Translations under genes and position numbers: made by a program
Notes under the pieces: generated by a model
The model's input: the letters and a program-made list of their open reading frames with translations, nothing else
Database searches by the model: none
What the model was told of the DNA's origin: nothing
Assembly (NCBI GenBank): GCA_022661535.1
Contig: JAKULF010000009.1
Coordinates: 310,001-374,000 of the forward strand
Source of the DNA: Eutypa lata
Taxonomy: Eukaryota; Ascomycota; Sordariomycetes; Xylariales; Diatrypaceae
Direction of reading: 5' to 3'
Length of the DNA stretch: 64,000 nucleotides
Part shown: in pieces, positions 33,344-43,986 of the stretch
How positions within the stretch are numbered: the first letter of the stretch is position 1
Layout of the letters: each line of letters opens with the position of its first letter

Positions 33344-34338
33344 CTTACTTTAGTCGCCCGGTACTACTAACAGGTTTGCGAGTAGGCCTGGGTAAGGAGC
33401 CACGCATAGTAATAGAATCACTCGAGGCATTAAGGGACCAACCTTACAGGCTAGCAAAGGTATGTTACAGACCTCAAGATACGAGTGACCACCCGATGCT
33501 AATATGTGACCAGGGACGGCGGATCATGTAGCGGATCGGAGCAGTTTATTATGTTAAATTCTCTGCCAAAACCGGGGAAGGGGTCGATGGTTTGTTCCAC
33601 GAGATTGCACTTCGGGGTCTAGAGTCGAAGCAGGAACTACGTGGGAGAAAGGGGATTTGGCCCTTTGAAATGAGGTCTTTGAGATCGAGATGGCGGAGCG
33701 CGTAACTTATGTTTCAAATGCAACTGTAGAGGCCTTTGTCTTTGGAGTATGAGATAACTCGAACACATGTCCTCGTTTCAGAATACTAGACACACCGCAT
33801 AAACCCAAGTTCAATATACCTGAGTGATAATAGGAGGATGATCGTTTACTTATGCCATATGAGTAACAATCTGATATCAATGAGGTCTTTAAGTGAAAAA
33901 TACACCCCCTAACCCCCCTGGCTGTCCCTCCCGCGATGGTAACACTACAATAGAACGCCTTAATGACAATCATAGAACTAAAAGCTTCAGAACATGCAAG
34001 TCTTAGTTAAGGACGTATTCGAGGAATTGTGCCACAATACCTTGGTCAAGATAAGTCATTGTTACCTTATGTCTTAGCTACAGACATTTCACATAGTTGA
34101 GAGCCGAAGTTATAATATAGAACAAAGAGACCTCTACTGAAAGAAGAGCCCATAGAAGCTCTCATTGTTCACAGCTTTTAATTATTCCGCTTTCAGTGTT
34201 TCATTTACTGCCTATGGGAAATATCAATCAAGATGCTCTATAGTCATTACTACTGTAGGTTCTAGTGTAGATAGATGCCGCCATACACTACCATCGCATA
34301 GTCATTATCCCGGTTACTAGCTGGCTGATTATGAAGCA
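33344..34338. other. Intergenic region
   Basis: Normal-composition DNA. The minus frame at 33707-33973 has no recognisable feature. The last 150 bases are the upstream region of the kinase-like gene. Confidence 0.45.
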
Positions 34339-35984
34339 ATGTCAGGCTACGGGATAAATATACCATCACTAAACATCAATGATGCCGCCAATACAACGCC
34401 TGCCCGTATTCCCGGCCAGGATAAAGTATCACTCGAGGCGATAGCGCAGGTAAGATACCTTCTTGAAAATTTCGAAAGGGTGAACGAAAAACGTTTTGCT
34501 TTTGAGAGGATCATCAGCGAGGGCTCTTTCGGAGTCACCTGTAAGATGAAGATGTGCCAGCAACCCACCCTAGCACTCGATCCACCACCTGTAAGAAGGT
34601 TTGTCATCAAGAGATCGCTAAATGAAAACGGAGAGGAAAGTCTTCGGCAGGAAATCAAATGGATAAGAGTAGGTTGATCAAGTATTACTACACAATGATG
34701 TTTTTCACGGTGTTCTAATAGTACGACGCAGAAATTCCAAGGAGCCATTCACATTTCTCAACCTTTCTATATTGATAAGCAGGACCCCAAGGATTCCTTG
34801 GCATACCTATCAGGTCCGTCGCTATTGATCGAGTGGATAGATAATGGCCTGTTATATGATTTCGTCGAAAGGGTAGGCGACTGGGGCCAACCACTGCCTA
34901 ACCGAATGCTATGGAGGTTATTCTTGTGTTGTGAGTGATGGGATCTGTAACCTCATGAACCGCTGAGGTGAGCTTAGTACTAAAGAGTTCTTGAATTGTA
35001 GTATGCCGGTTCGTGGTCGCTCTGGCTTGGCCCCCACAGAAAGATAGGAGTGTTCCCCCTGAGATAGAAGTTTTGCCACCGCTCAATGAGAATGGCACCA
35101 GGCCACCTAAATCTCTAATAGTACACGGCGATTTGCATGGTAAAAACAGTAAGTAAATATTCGAAACCAGTCCAGGAATATGAATGATCGATTGCTTACA
35201 CACTACATTAGTTATGATTCATAACTTCGAAGAACGCGAGCATACGATAGTTCCCATGTTAAAGCTCATCGACTTCGGGATGGCTCGAGAGCTCCGAGCC
35301 ATAGCGTGAGATACCAAATCTACCCTAAAACTTCCCCGCTAAAAACCATCTAGCACAATCCCAGACGTAGCTGTGAAGAGCAACACCTCAGATATAGGAA
35401 ATACGATGCTAGCACTTATAGGAGGGAGCCACCACAACGGTTCCGCGAACATGGTGGTAACTGACGCCACGGGCAACCCGAAGACCATCCAATCATTTGC
35501 CAGGGACCTGGACGGGATGAATCCGGCCTACAAGGCGCCGAAGGAGGTCGTCGATCGACATAGAGAGAAGCTAGACAACCTAGACGAGGACATCAGGAAC
35601 CTCGTAGTGCAGTGCTGCGCGACAGATCCGAATAACCGACCGGGTATAGAGTACCTCCTCACGGAGGTTGAGCGCAACGTCAACGAGAAGCAGGCCAGCG
35701 ATTATGCTGCTAAGAAGTATTTCTTTAACGAGACGGATGCGGCGATAGGCAGGATCGTGAACGAAGTCATGTTTGATGCGGAGAATGATAATGAGCCAAA
35801 GCTGCCACCAGTGGCTGGTTTACCGCCACCTAGTTATTCGGGTTTTGGACCGGGGCCTGGACCTCCTCCTCCTCCTCCTCCTCCTCCACCTGGACCTGGA
35901 CCTGGAACCGGTGGTTTTGGGAGCTATATACCAGAGGGATTTAGTGCCTATGAGGGTGGAGATTTTCAAATGCCGTATTATTAG
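34339..35984 (+). CDS. Divergent protein kinase with proline-rich C-terminus (466 aa, 5 exons)
   Basis: Exons 34339-34668, 34732-34930, 35002-35148, 35212-35305 and 35354-35984, introns 63, 71, 63 and 48 bp; phases 0, 1, 1, 2 agree. The Gly-rich loop reads RIISEGSFGVTCKM, the ATP-anchoring Lys is in RFVIKRS, and a Glu lies in ESLRQEIKW. The catalytic loop is VHGDLHGKN (HGD instead of HRD), followed by KLIDFGMAREL. Residues from about 258 cover the C-lobe, and CCATDPNNRPGIEYLL is the usual kinase subdomain XI Arg motif. The tail (about residues 405-445) is a Pro/Gly run with ten consecutive Pro. Activity is plausible. The Pro-rich tail may bind SH3, WW or profilin-like partners. Its target is unknown. 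Confidence 0.87.
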
Positions 35985-36709
35985 GGCAAGATGTTTGACA
36001 CTACGTATTTAATCCGTCGTATTAGATCAATTCGCGTCTGTGTTTGCAAGACGGAAGCATATTATACTTATGACCACAGTATCTTCCAGCATGACCTATG
36101 AAGGGCCGCAATGAAATATATCGCGGTTGAAGGTTCAGCTAGCTAGACTTCTAAAGCTCGCCTGGAAAGGAATCCTAACTAGTCATTGGACGACCGCGGG
36201 TTCCGGCGCTTCAGTGGGCCCTCGGATGGGAGTGGGACCGGGTGTCGTGGTTATAAAGCCGGACCCGGGCCGTGGTGGGACCAAGTGTAATCCGACAGAC
36301 ATGGCCAGAGCTGGATAAAACGATTATCGGGTGGAAGTTAGGGAAAGGGCGATCTGTAACCAGTCCTAACTCCCAATCATACTCCGTCAGGGGGGAAACA
36401 ACTTAGTTCTAGTATTATAATAATATATAACAGCTATACTGTTCCAGGCGTGCTTACATTCGCCTCTATATTACATGTTAAATTGTAATGGTTTCATATA
36501 CAGTGATTTCCATACTTGATATACATGGAAAATAAGTTACGCTAAGAGGGAGTTTCTATGTTAAATTGAAGCTGCCTAGCCAACGCCCAACCACCAAAAG
36601 TACGAGCTCTCAAAATCGCAAAACATGTACAGACTCGTTATAGGCCAAAACGATAGAGTGGTGTCCACTACTTCGCAGTAATTTCACATATACAAACCCA
36701 ACCTCTAGA
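35985..36709. other. Intergenic region between convergent genes
   Basis: Three-prime flanks of the kinase-like gene and the Zn2Cys6 gene. The small frame at 36127-36318 is not supported. Confidence 0.45.
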
Positions 36710-38090
36710 CTACGTCGGCAAGCCCACCAGCCGACGAGCCCACGCAACATTATCCCTCGTCTCCGGCATGGAGCTGAGGGGCGACACGGCCAAGAACTCC
36801 GAGACCTCGTGGACGAGCTGCCTGCCGACGGTCCTGGCCCACCAGGCCTCCTCGCCGAGCTTGTCGAGCTGCACGGCCCAGTGCATCAGAATGAAGAGGG
36901 CGAGGGGCTGGGAGCTCTTGGCGGCGGCGGCGAACTCCTGCCCGGCCAGGATGAAGAACGACAGGCAGTAGCCCTTCACGACGTCCATCTTCTGCTCGGC
37001 GAACCCCTCCTTCAGCCAGAAGATCGACAGCCGGTACATGTCGTGGGCCGCGGAGCGCTCCTCCTCCTGCGCGGCGCTCAGCTCCGGCTCGCCCTTGCGG
37101 GGCGTCGCGTGCACCTTGTCGTTGACGGCGTCGAGCCGCGCGAGCACCGGCCGGATGTCGTCGTCGAGCAGGTCCAGCGACGCGAATCGGAACGGGAGCT
37201 CGTTCCGGTCCACGGGCTGGCTAGTGTCCAGGAGGTCCGGCTTGTCGACTTTGGTCGATAGGGCGGCGCGCAGCGGGACGTACGCGTCGACTATCTTGTC
37301 CCAGCCCGCGTGCACGATCAGGAGAGTGCCGTGGAACAGATCCGCGAGTGTGATGATGCGCTCGAGCGCTGTCTGCACCCCGCCGCTGCCACTTCCGTTA
37401 CCGCCGGTGCTCTGTGGGAGGCCTAGTACCATCACTGCAGCGGCCGACGCGAAGATAAACATGAGATGGTATATATCCGGCGGGATATCGGTCAGAAGCT
37501 CCCGGAATGACGCGCTACCCCTGTTGTAGTACTCCAGCGCGATGTGCTCGTACTTCGTGGCATCCGGCTCCTGCGAAGACCGCGCGATATCCAGCGCCGT
37601 GACGGCGAAGATGCCGTCCAGCATGAAGTCGTGCTTCAGAGCCTCCCGAGGCATCACCTGACTTAGGTAATGCGCCTCCTCTGGTATCCCGCACATGCTC
37701 CGGTATGTGTGTGTCGACCACCGATGCATCAGCTCCAGCTCGATTATGCTCCGAGGCTCAGATCCACTGGCGGAGGAGGCCTCGGTCATGCTAGGCGAGG
37801 TTGCCGATGCTGATGCCGATGCCGAAGCGTTGGCGCTACGAGAGCTACCACCACCGCCGCCTGGGTTATCTGGTACCAGATAGTCGCAATAGGTATTGCG
37901 CGCCACGCAATTCGCGCATGGCGGACCTTGCTCATCACACTGCCGTTGGAGTTAGCTACTTGCACTTCATTGCAATCTGTGTAGATTATAGGTAATCAAA
38001 AGGGGTAAGGGGAATGAAAACCTTTATATGTCGTCTTTTGCAAGCCTGGCAACCTCGGCGGCTCTTTTTGTGGGAAACTCGTTTGAGCAT
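36710..38090 (-). CDS. Zn2Cys6 transcription factor (432 aa)
   Basis: Exons 38090-38022 and 37939-36710 with an 82-bp intron in phase 0, placed inside the zinc cluster as in many fungal relatives. The cluster fits CX2CX6CX6CX2CX6C: CQACKRRHIK then CDEQGPPCANCVARNTYC. A Gly/Ser/Ala-rich linker follows, then LELMHRWSTHTYRSMCGIPE and a helical C-terminal domain (HDFMLDGIFAVTALDIARS), the pattern of fungal regulators related to sterol-uptake proteins Upc2/Ecm22. It is nuclear by inference, binding CGG-type elements. The targets are not known. An in-frame ATG at 38210 would add 40 residues; I prefer 38090 because the cluster usually sits near the N-terminus. Confidence 0.9.
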
Positions 38091-39314
38091 CGTGTTTGTG
38101 TTCGTGCGATCGAACCACCTGGTCCCAGGACCATGTGTTGGTGTTGTGTTACTAGGGACGAAGAGGGGTAACCAGTTCCTAACTCGTTCGACTTCGTGAT
38201 TCCGTTGCACAAACCAGCGTGCTGGTGCCGGTATACTTAGGTACTAACGATATAGGCGACTTTTGTACAGACTCAACCGACTTGGGGATTTCAGCGAATT
38301 TCAGGGGTGTCCTTCATTCAGTACGTATGCATGTATGTATATAGTGGGTTAGTCAAAGGGTTGAGGAACACAAGCAGTTATTCATAGGTCGTGCGTGCGT
38401 ATCTATTTGAACAATAGAAGATAGGTAACACAGACTCCTCGCCGAGTATTATTCATCTCGGGATATTTTTAGCCAATTGTCAGATCTCGTCTGCCGTGTG
38501 TGCTTATGTATGATATAGTACGATCGTCAGCTCTTCTTTTCAGTCAGTTTGAGGCTCGTTCCATTCAGGCAACGTAGTACGATACCGTAGTCGCACCGCC
38601 ACAAAAACTTGAAGCCACCGCACTGCCCCCACTGACTTACAGTGTATCAGTACGAAATAGGAAGGTGAGTTTATTATAGGGGGGAATTTGTGCTCTAACC
38701 AGGTAGCTTATCACTTTATATAATAGGCTTCTTGTCGGGTTATGATGTATATATTTCCTCATTAGTTCAATCCCAATGTCTTTCATTTTTCAGCTGACTC
38801 TGATCCATAGCACTGTGGTTATACCGAGGTTCACATAACCAGGCTAATTCAAGTGTAAGACAATCAGCTATCTATTATACGCAGATGAAGCCGCATACGT
38901 AACTAGGTCCGTTCTTTCAATCAACCGGTATTTGGTAGATGGCCACCGTCACGTATCAGCTAGGGTGTCGCCTGGTATTCAGGATCTTTTATCTCTTGAA
39001 TGAGATAGAATGTTAGGTGAATATTGTAGTGGAATCGTCACCGATCACACTAGAACCCCAACAAAACCTAGCAAGAATAAACAACAGTCGAATCTAAATT
39101 GATGCCTTTCTCATGTAAAACCTCAACTGATATGTTCCGTAAAAACCAGGTGCCTTGCAGACCGCTAAGTCTAATATCCAAGTCTAAATTGTCCGAGAAA
39201 CTCCGAAATGCCTTTTACCTAATGCTGTCTACTGTATGACACCGGCGTCCAAATATGCTGTCTAATCCAACTCGAAACAAACAAAGGGAATCAATGACTA
39301 AAATGAATGAACGA
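38091..39314. other. Intergenic region
   Basis: Promoter of the Zn2Cys6 gene on the left and 3' flank of the Mpv17 gene on the right. No frames or repeats of note. Confidence 0.5.
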
Positions 39315-40323
39315 TCAGGCCGGAACACGGCGACTTTGCTTCCCGACATCGACGGGAGCCTGAGTTGTAGTCGCAGTCGTACTCGCCGACGCACGATTTC
39401 CTCCGTTACCCACAGACGCTGCCGTCACCGCCGCAACTAGCTTCTTCTCGCCATCCTCCCTCAGCTCGGCCTGCCGGTTCAGGAAGCTCAGGTAGGTCTG
39501 CCAGCCCACGGCGACGACGCCGGCGAAGACGCTGCGGTACTCGAGGGGCACGTAGGTGAAGCTGAAGGCGGTGACGGCGGGCCACAGCTTCAGGCTGTTG
39601 GCGCAGCTGACGGGGACGGTGCGGCGCACGCGCTCCCAGGTCTCGGCGAGCGTGTCGCCCGACAGGAGCGCCTGCGCCCCGAAGAAGTACGTGTTGAAGA
39701 GCGGCGTGAAGCACGTCTGGTTCACGGCTACCTTGACGGCGATCGAGAGGATGTGCGACGGGTAGTTGAAGTGGTGCGAGAGCCACATGAACCTGTTGAC
39801 AGGGTGCGCATCATCTTGTTAGTTTAATTTGTCTATTATATATTTCTGTATAGATGTGTGCTTGTGTGTATATATATATATGTGTCTGTGTGTGTGTACG
39901 TGTTGTATCTAGTCTAGCCAAGGATTCGTGTGCTCACCACGTATAGCTGGGAATCGAAGAAACCCCCCCGATGATCAGCGACCGCGCAGTCCGCTTCGGC
40001 TCATACCCATTCCCGCTCATCCGTTGAGCGCTGATGTCGGCGCAGAAGTATATCACCAACGTAGTCGCCAGCTGCGTCCCCCATGGCCTCCTTCTCTGTG
40101 CGCGCGCATATGCCTGGCCGGCCCGGGTCAGCGGGCCTAGGCGCTGCCAGAACGGGAGAGGCGCGACGGTGTTCGGCACGGGGATAGGGTCCTCTACTTT
40201 GGCTTTCTTCGCTTCGGACGTCGGGCCCGAGGACTGGTGTCGGCGTGAGGACTGTGGTAATCGGCGGATTCGGAACTGTTCGAGGTGTCGCCGGAATGCG
40301 ACTCGGAAGAATGATGACGCCAT
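39315..40323 (-). CDS. Mpv17/PMP22-family membrane protein (287 aa)
   Basis: Exons 40323-39938 and 39792-39315, intron 145 bp in phase 2. The N-terminus is basic and hydroxylated (FFRVAFRRHLEQFRIRRLPQ), fitting a mitochondrial targeting peptide. The family core follows: RPWGTQLATTLVIYFCADIS, an IIGGVSSIPSYTWF stretch, HHFNYPSHILSIAVKVAVNQ, FNTYFFGAQALLSGD, and the signature LKLWPAVTAFSFTYVPLEYR. Four membrane helices are expected. Family members sit in the inner mitochondrial or peroxisomal membrane (human MPV17, yeast Sym1) and affect metabolite or ion permeability; the exact substrate is unsettled. The Ala/Thr-rich C-terminal tail beyond about residue 250 is not conserved in the family. Confidence 0.92.
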
Positions 40324-41828
40324 AGTCAATGCGATGCGATGCGATGCGATGCGACGGCGCGTCGGTTCGAAGACCAGTTTCGTGGCCTACGCACGGAGCT
40401 AGATCGCCGTACAGCGTTAGACGTGCTGTATCATGGCTCGCGAAAACATATCAAAGCTATTTTATTTGTTTGTTTGGAAGTATCTATTGTTGAGGAATGA
40501 AAATGATGGGTGAGGAACAGGAAATTTAGGCCGCGTTCGGCTTTGGTTGGGGATTTCGGGCGCATTCGGCATTCCGACCCACCAATCGGTTTAAAACGGA
40601 ACTCCCTCAACGTCACACCCGGGCAGCCGGGGTACGAGGGGGATATCGCCAAATCACTCAACGACCGAAGTTGGTAATTCCCCGGAGAATTTATCTAAAC
40701 GAGTGTTTCATGGTAATGGTAATCTTAAGATGAAATATAAAAATTAGTTGAGAAGAAAGGCATAGAAGTCTACTCAACATGAAAGGCGAATCTTGTAGGG
40801 CATCTCAAAATTACAGCACACCACTGGCTGCTTAATTATACGTAAAAAAGACATGATGCTGCGTTAAGATAAGCCTTCATTTTAATTCTTAAACCTATGA
40901 TATGTATGACCAGCTTCACTTACTATATTTATTTCCCCGTCCGTTTCAATTTATTTTTATTTAATGTTTATATATATTTGTCCTACTTTCACCCACCGTC
41001 TTTTCCGTAGGCGAAAATATCTTCATAGTGTTTGTCGTCAACCCTAAGCGTGAAGGACGAGTGATATACTCCGACAATGTCTCTCATATGGAAATTTAGT
41101 ACAGCCATTCACTGAAATCAAATTGTTTGATACACAAGTCACCCACTCAAAGCATACAGGTAGCTTCGTAGTAATGTAAAGATTGGAAACATATTGGCAT
41201 TGTGTGTTCCAGACCAGCCAGAAAGATTATATTTCCTTCCAAAGAGCTATAAGTTATTTTCCTTTCTGTTAAAATATGGGTATAGGATATTGCTTCTTCA
41301 TACTCCATATCATCATCCAGGGTGACCGTCTCGATATTTTCTGCGACCTAAGCCATTTTCTTGAATTTCTTCACGGACGTCCATACAGTAGGTCTAGCCT
41401 AGCTATGTATTGACATATGATAACAACTGTAGAATCCTACACATACGATTGCTACTCAGCATGTCCCTCAGTTGCACATTATTAAGGAGTCTTTTAAAAT
41501 ATCTTAGAATTAACCATGGGCGTAGCTTATATAGGGGGGGCTCGGCTATGATATCAAGTTCGGTAAATAAAGGATGATGAACGCGTTCGGTTCTTTAACC
41601 AACATATTACCTATTGGTATCATACAATACAACTCGATAAATCCATTAGCAAAAATAGGGCGTATCATCACTTAGATAGAATCAGCCATCACAACAGGCA
41701 ACAAGGCACGCATGATCTCCCCCTGCATCTTATACTCCCCCCCCCCCCACCTCCGCATTAATCTAGTATTCCGACTCGGACAAGGCACCCCGTGAGGAAT
41801 ATTGAACAAGATACTGCACCTCATCAGG
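40324..41828. other. Intergenic region
   Basis: A GCGAT pentanucleotide microsatellite (about 40329-40354) lies immediately upstream of the Mpv17 start, and a run of ten or more C near 41739-41750. A minus frame at 40431-40661 is not supported. Confidence 0.5.
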
Positions 41829-42717
41829 TCACATCGTGCCCTCCCTGACGCCATTCCTCTTCTCATCCCGGAAGAGCAAGCCAAGCTCCTCATCCTCGAA
41901 CGCCTGCTGGTCGACGACAAGCAAGTACCATCCCCCAGTTGCCATAGTTTTCATCACGGCTTCTTCGTAGTCATCCACGTCTGGCTTCCGCTCATCTCTT
42001 GTGGCAGCGACGGCGAGTGCCTGCGCCTTGACGGCATCTACGTCCTCGCCGTCGCCAACCGTGCGACGCAAACGCGGGACCGCTAGCTCGGGTAGCACGC
42101 TGTACACACCCTGCCAATTTCCCGAGCCCATGTAGAAGAGCGCTGCGTCGTTGGGTACGCGCCACCAGCGGTTATCGGGACCACCGGGCGATTTATCAAA
42201 CGGGTCGGCTTCTTCAAGCCACCCACGTAGCTTCTCGTCGTCGTCGGTACCACCGTCGTAGTATGTACGCAGGACAACCAGCTCGCCGGAGAGATACCCG
42301 GACTGGGTAATGTACTCCTCGGCGATGCAGCGTAGCTTCTGTGGGCGCCAGGGTATCAGGACCGTGTGAATCAGCTCCTGTATGTCCTCCGATGCGAATG
42401 TGTCTATGGGGATCAATTCTGGGACCGATGCGGTTTCCTTCTCTTGAATGAAGCCCTGCACGAGCTGACCTCATTGTTGTTAAAGTGGGAGGGCGGAGGC
42501 TGGGTCCCATTTACTCTAGCAGAAGTTATGGCGGGTTGTAAGTGGGTGAGCGAGCGATACATAGATTTTTACCGGGGAAGGAAGAGAAAGAATAACTGGG
42601 TGTTATCTCATGTACCAGTAGATACTGCTCGACGGGCAGCACACCCCAGGCAGGAGCAACATCTTCGGTGGCTTGGTCCATAGTTGCATCGAGGTAAGGC
42701 AGGAGAGTTGCGAACAT
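41829..42717 (-). CDS. Hypothetical protein (261 aa)
   Basis: Exons 42717-42573 and 42469-41829 with a 103-bp intron in phase 1 (donor GTAAAA, acceptor GAG; the donor is weak). Joined, the protein reads through YSFSSFPGQLVQGFIQEKE. It is acidic and hydrophilic, with no signal peptide or membrane span. Notable stretches are YYDGGTDDDEKLRGWLEEAD, PDNRWWRVPNDAALFYMGSG and WYLLVVDQQAFEDEELG. I do not recognise the family. Codon use and the long frame support coding. Confidence 0.65.
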
Positions 42718-43945
42718 CAAACCTCAAAAGTTGACCAAGTAGTGCGGGAAATAAAAAGGTTTCTTGGCCAAGTAGTCAACCTTTTACAACAGGGAGCGGT
42801 AAAATGTTGTTTGGCCGTTTTAAGGATTATATTAACAATTGCTTTGGGGCTTTTTAATAAATTGAGGCTAGGCGCTAGCCAGGTCCGGACGTTATAACGT
42901 GATTTTCACTTACTATGTATATTTGCCCAGCCCCTTAAAATGGCAAGGGGGCTTGCTCTTGGATTTCACACACCTTTTGTTTATATTTAATTTATAGGCG
43001 TATCGACAATGTTATATTGCACCTTATTATTCGGACTTACACTAACCAAAAGACAACGTAGATCCTTACATAGCCTTGAGTGTTTTAACAAAGTCCGCAC
43101 ATTCGTCGGTATAGAATGTATCTCCCAGCCTTCTCCTCGGCCGGTCTCTTTTCATGTTCTCGCCAACGAAGTTAACATAGTCTACTTTTCCGAAATGTAT
43201 TAAATAGAAAATGAACGGCGCCGCGGCATGGAGGAGAGGTGGGATATGGTTATTTCTAGCCCGAGAGAAGACTGCAGCATGCATGTCTGCCGCAAGGCGA
43301 GGATGAAACCAAGACCAAAATAGGCTAGGACTATATCGAATAGGGGAAGGGGGGTTAGGGAGAAGATGGGATGAAGGTAAAAGATAGGGGGTAGCGCTAA
43401 AGTACTGACAAAGTGGCCGTAGTTACCGTCGCTCCTCGTCTTTGAATAAAGAAACGCATAAACTGATGAAGAGGAAGTAAAGCACAAACTTATAATAAAT
43501 GATGGTCATGTAATATATGGCATTGATACAACGGGAAGCGAATTAATTGATAATACTTATCATGTATAATAATTCAGACCCAACCCTTTCCATAATATTG
43601 ACTTAACAATCTATAAAACGAGACAAATGATTCCACTGATAGAACTGAAGACTCATGAGTAGCTTCTTTTATTTACGCTAAAATAATTCTACCAACAAAG
43701 TGAACACTAGTAACCAACCACCTACTCCAAGCCTCCCTTTTGATATTTTCTAATCAAGTCCGCTTGCGATCCGCCATCCAATCCAGCCATCCAGTCTACT
43801 CACTACTTACTATACGATATAGTCTAAAACAACAATAACAAAAAGAAACGCAATCTTAAGGAGAGAATCCAATCCACACACCCAAAACCAGCAAACAGCC
43901 CCACCCTTTTCTTACACCTCCCTCAATCTAGTACCTTCTTACCCA

Positions 43946-43979
<34 letters not shown>
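42718..43979. other. Intergenic region with tetranucleotide microsatellite
   Basis: An (AATC)n microsatellite runs from about 43947 into the stop codon of the neighbouring ankyrin gene (about ten copies to 43985). Frames at 43009-43203 and 43200-43487 overlap on opposite strands without domains. Confidence 0.6.

Positions 43980-43986
<7 letters not shown>
43947..43986 (+). repeat. (AATC)n microsatellite overlapping the ankyrin gene stop codon
   Basis: About ten copies of the tetranucleotide. Length change here would alter the last codons or the stop of the minus-strand gene. Confidence 0.9.
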
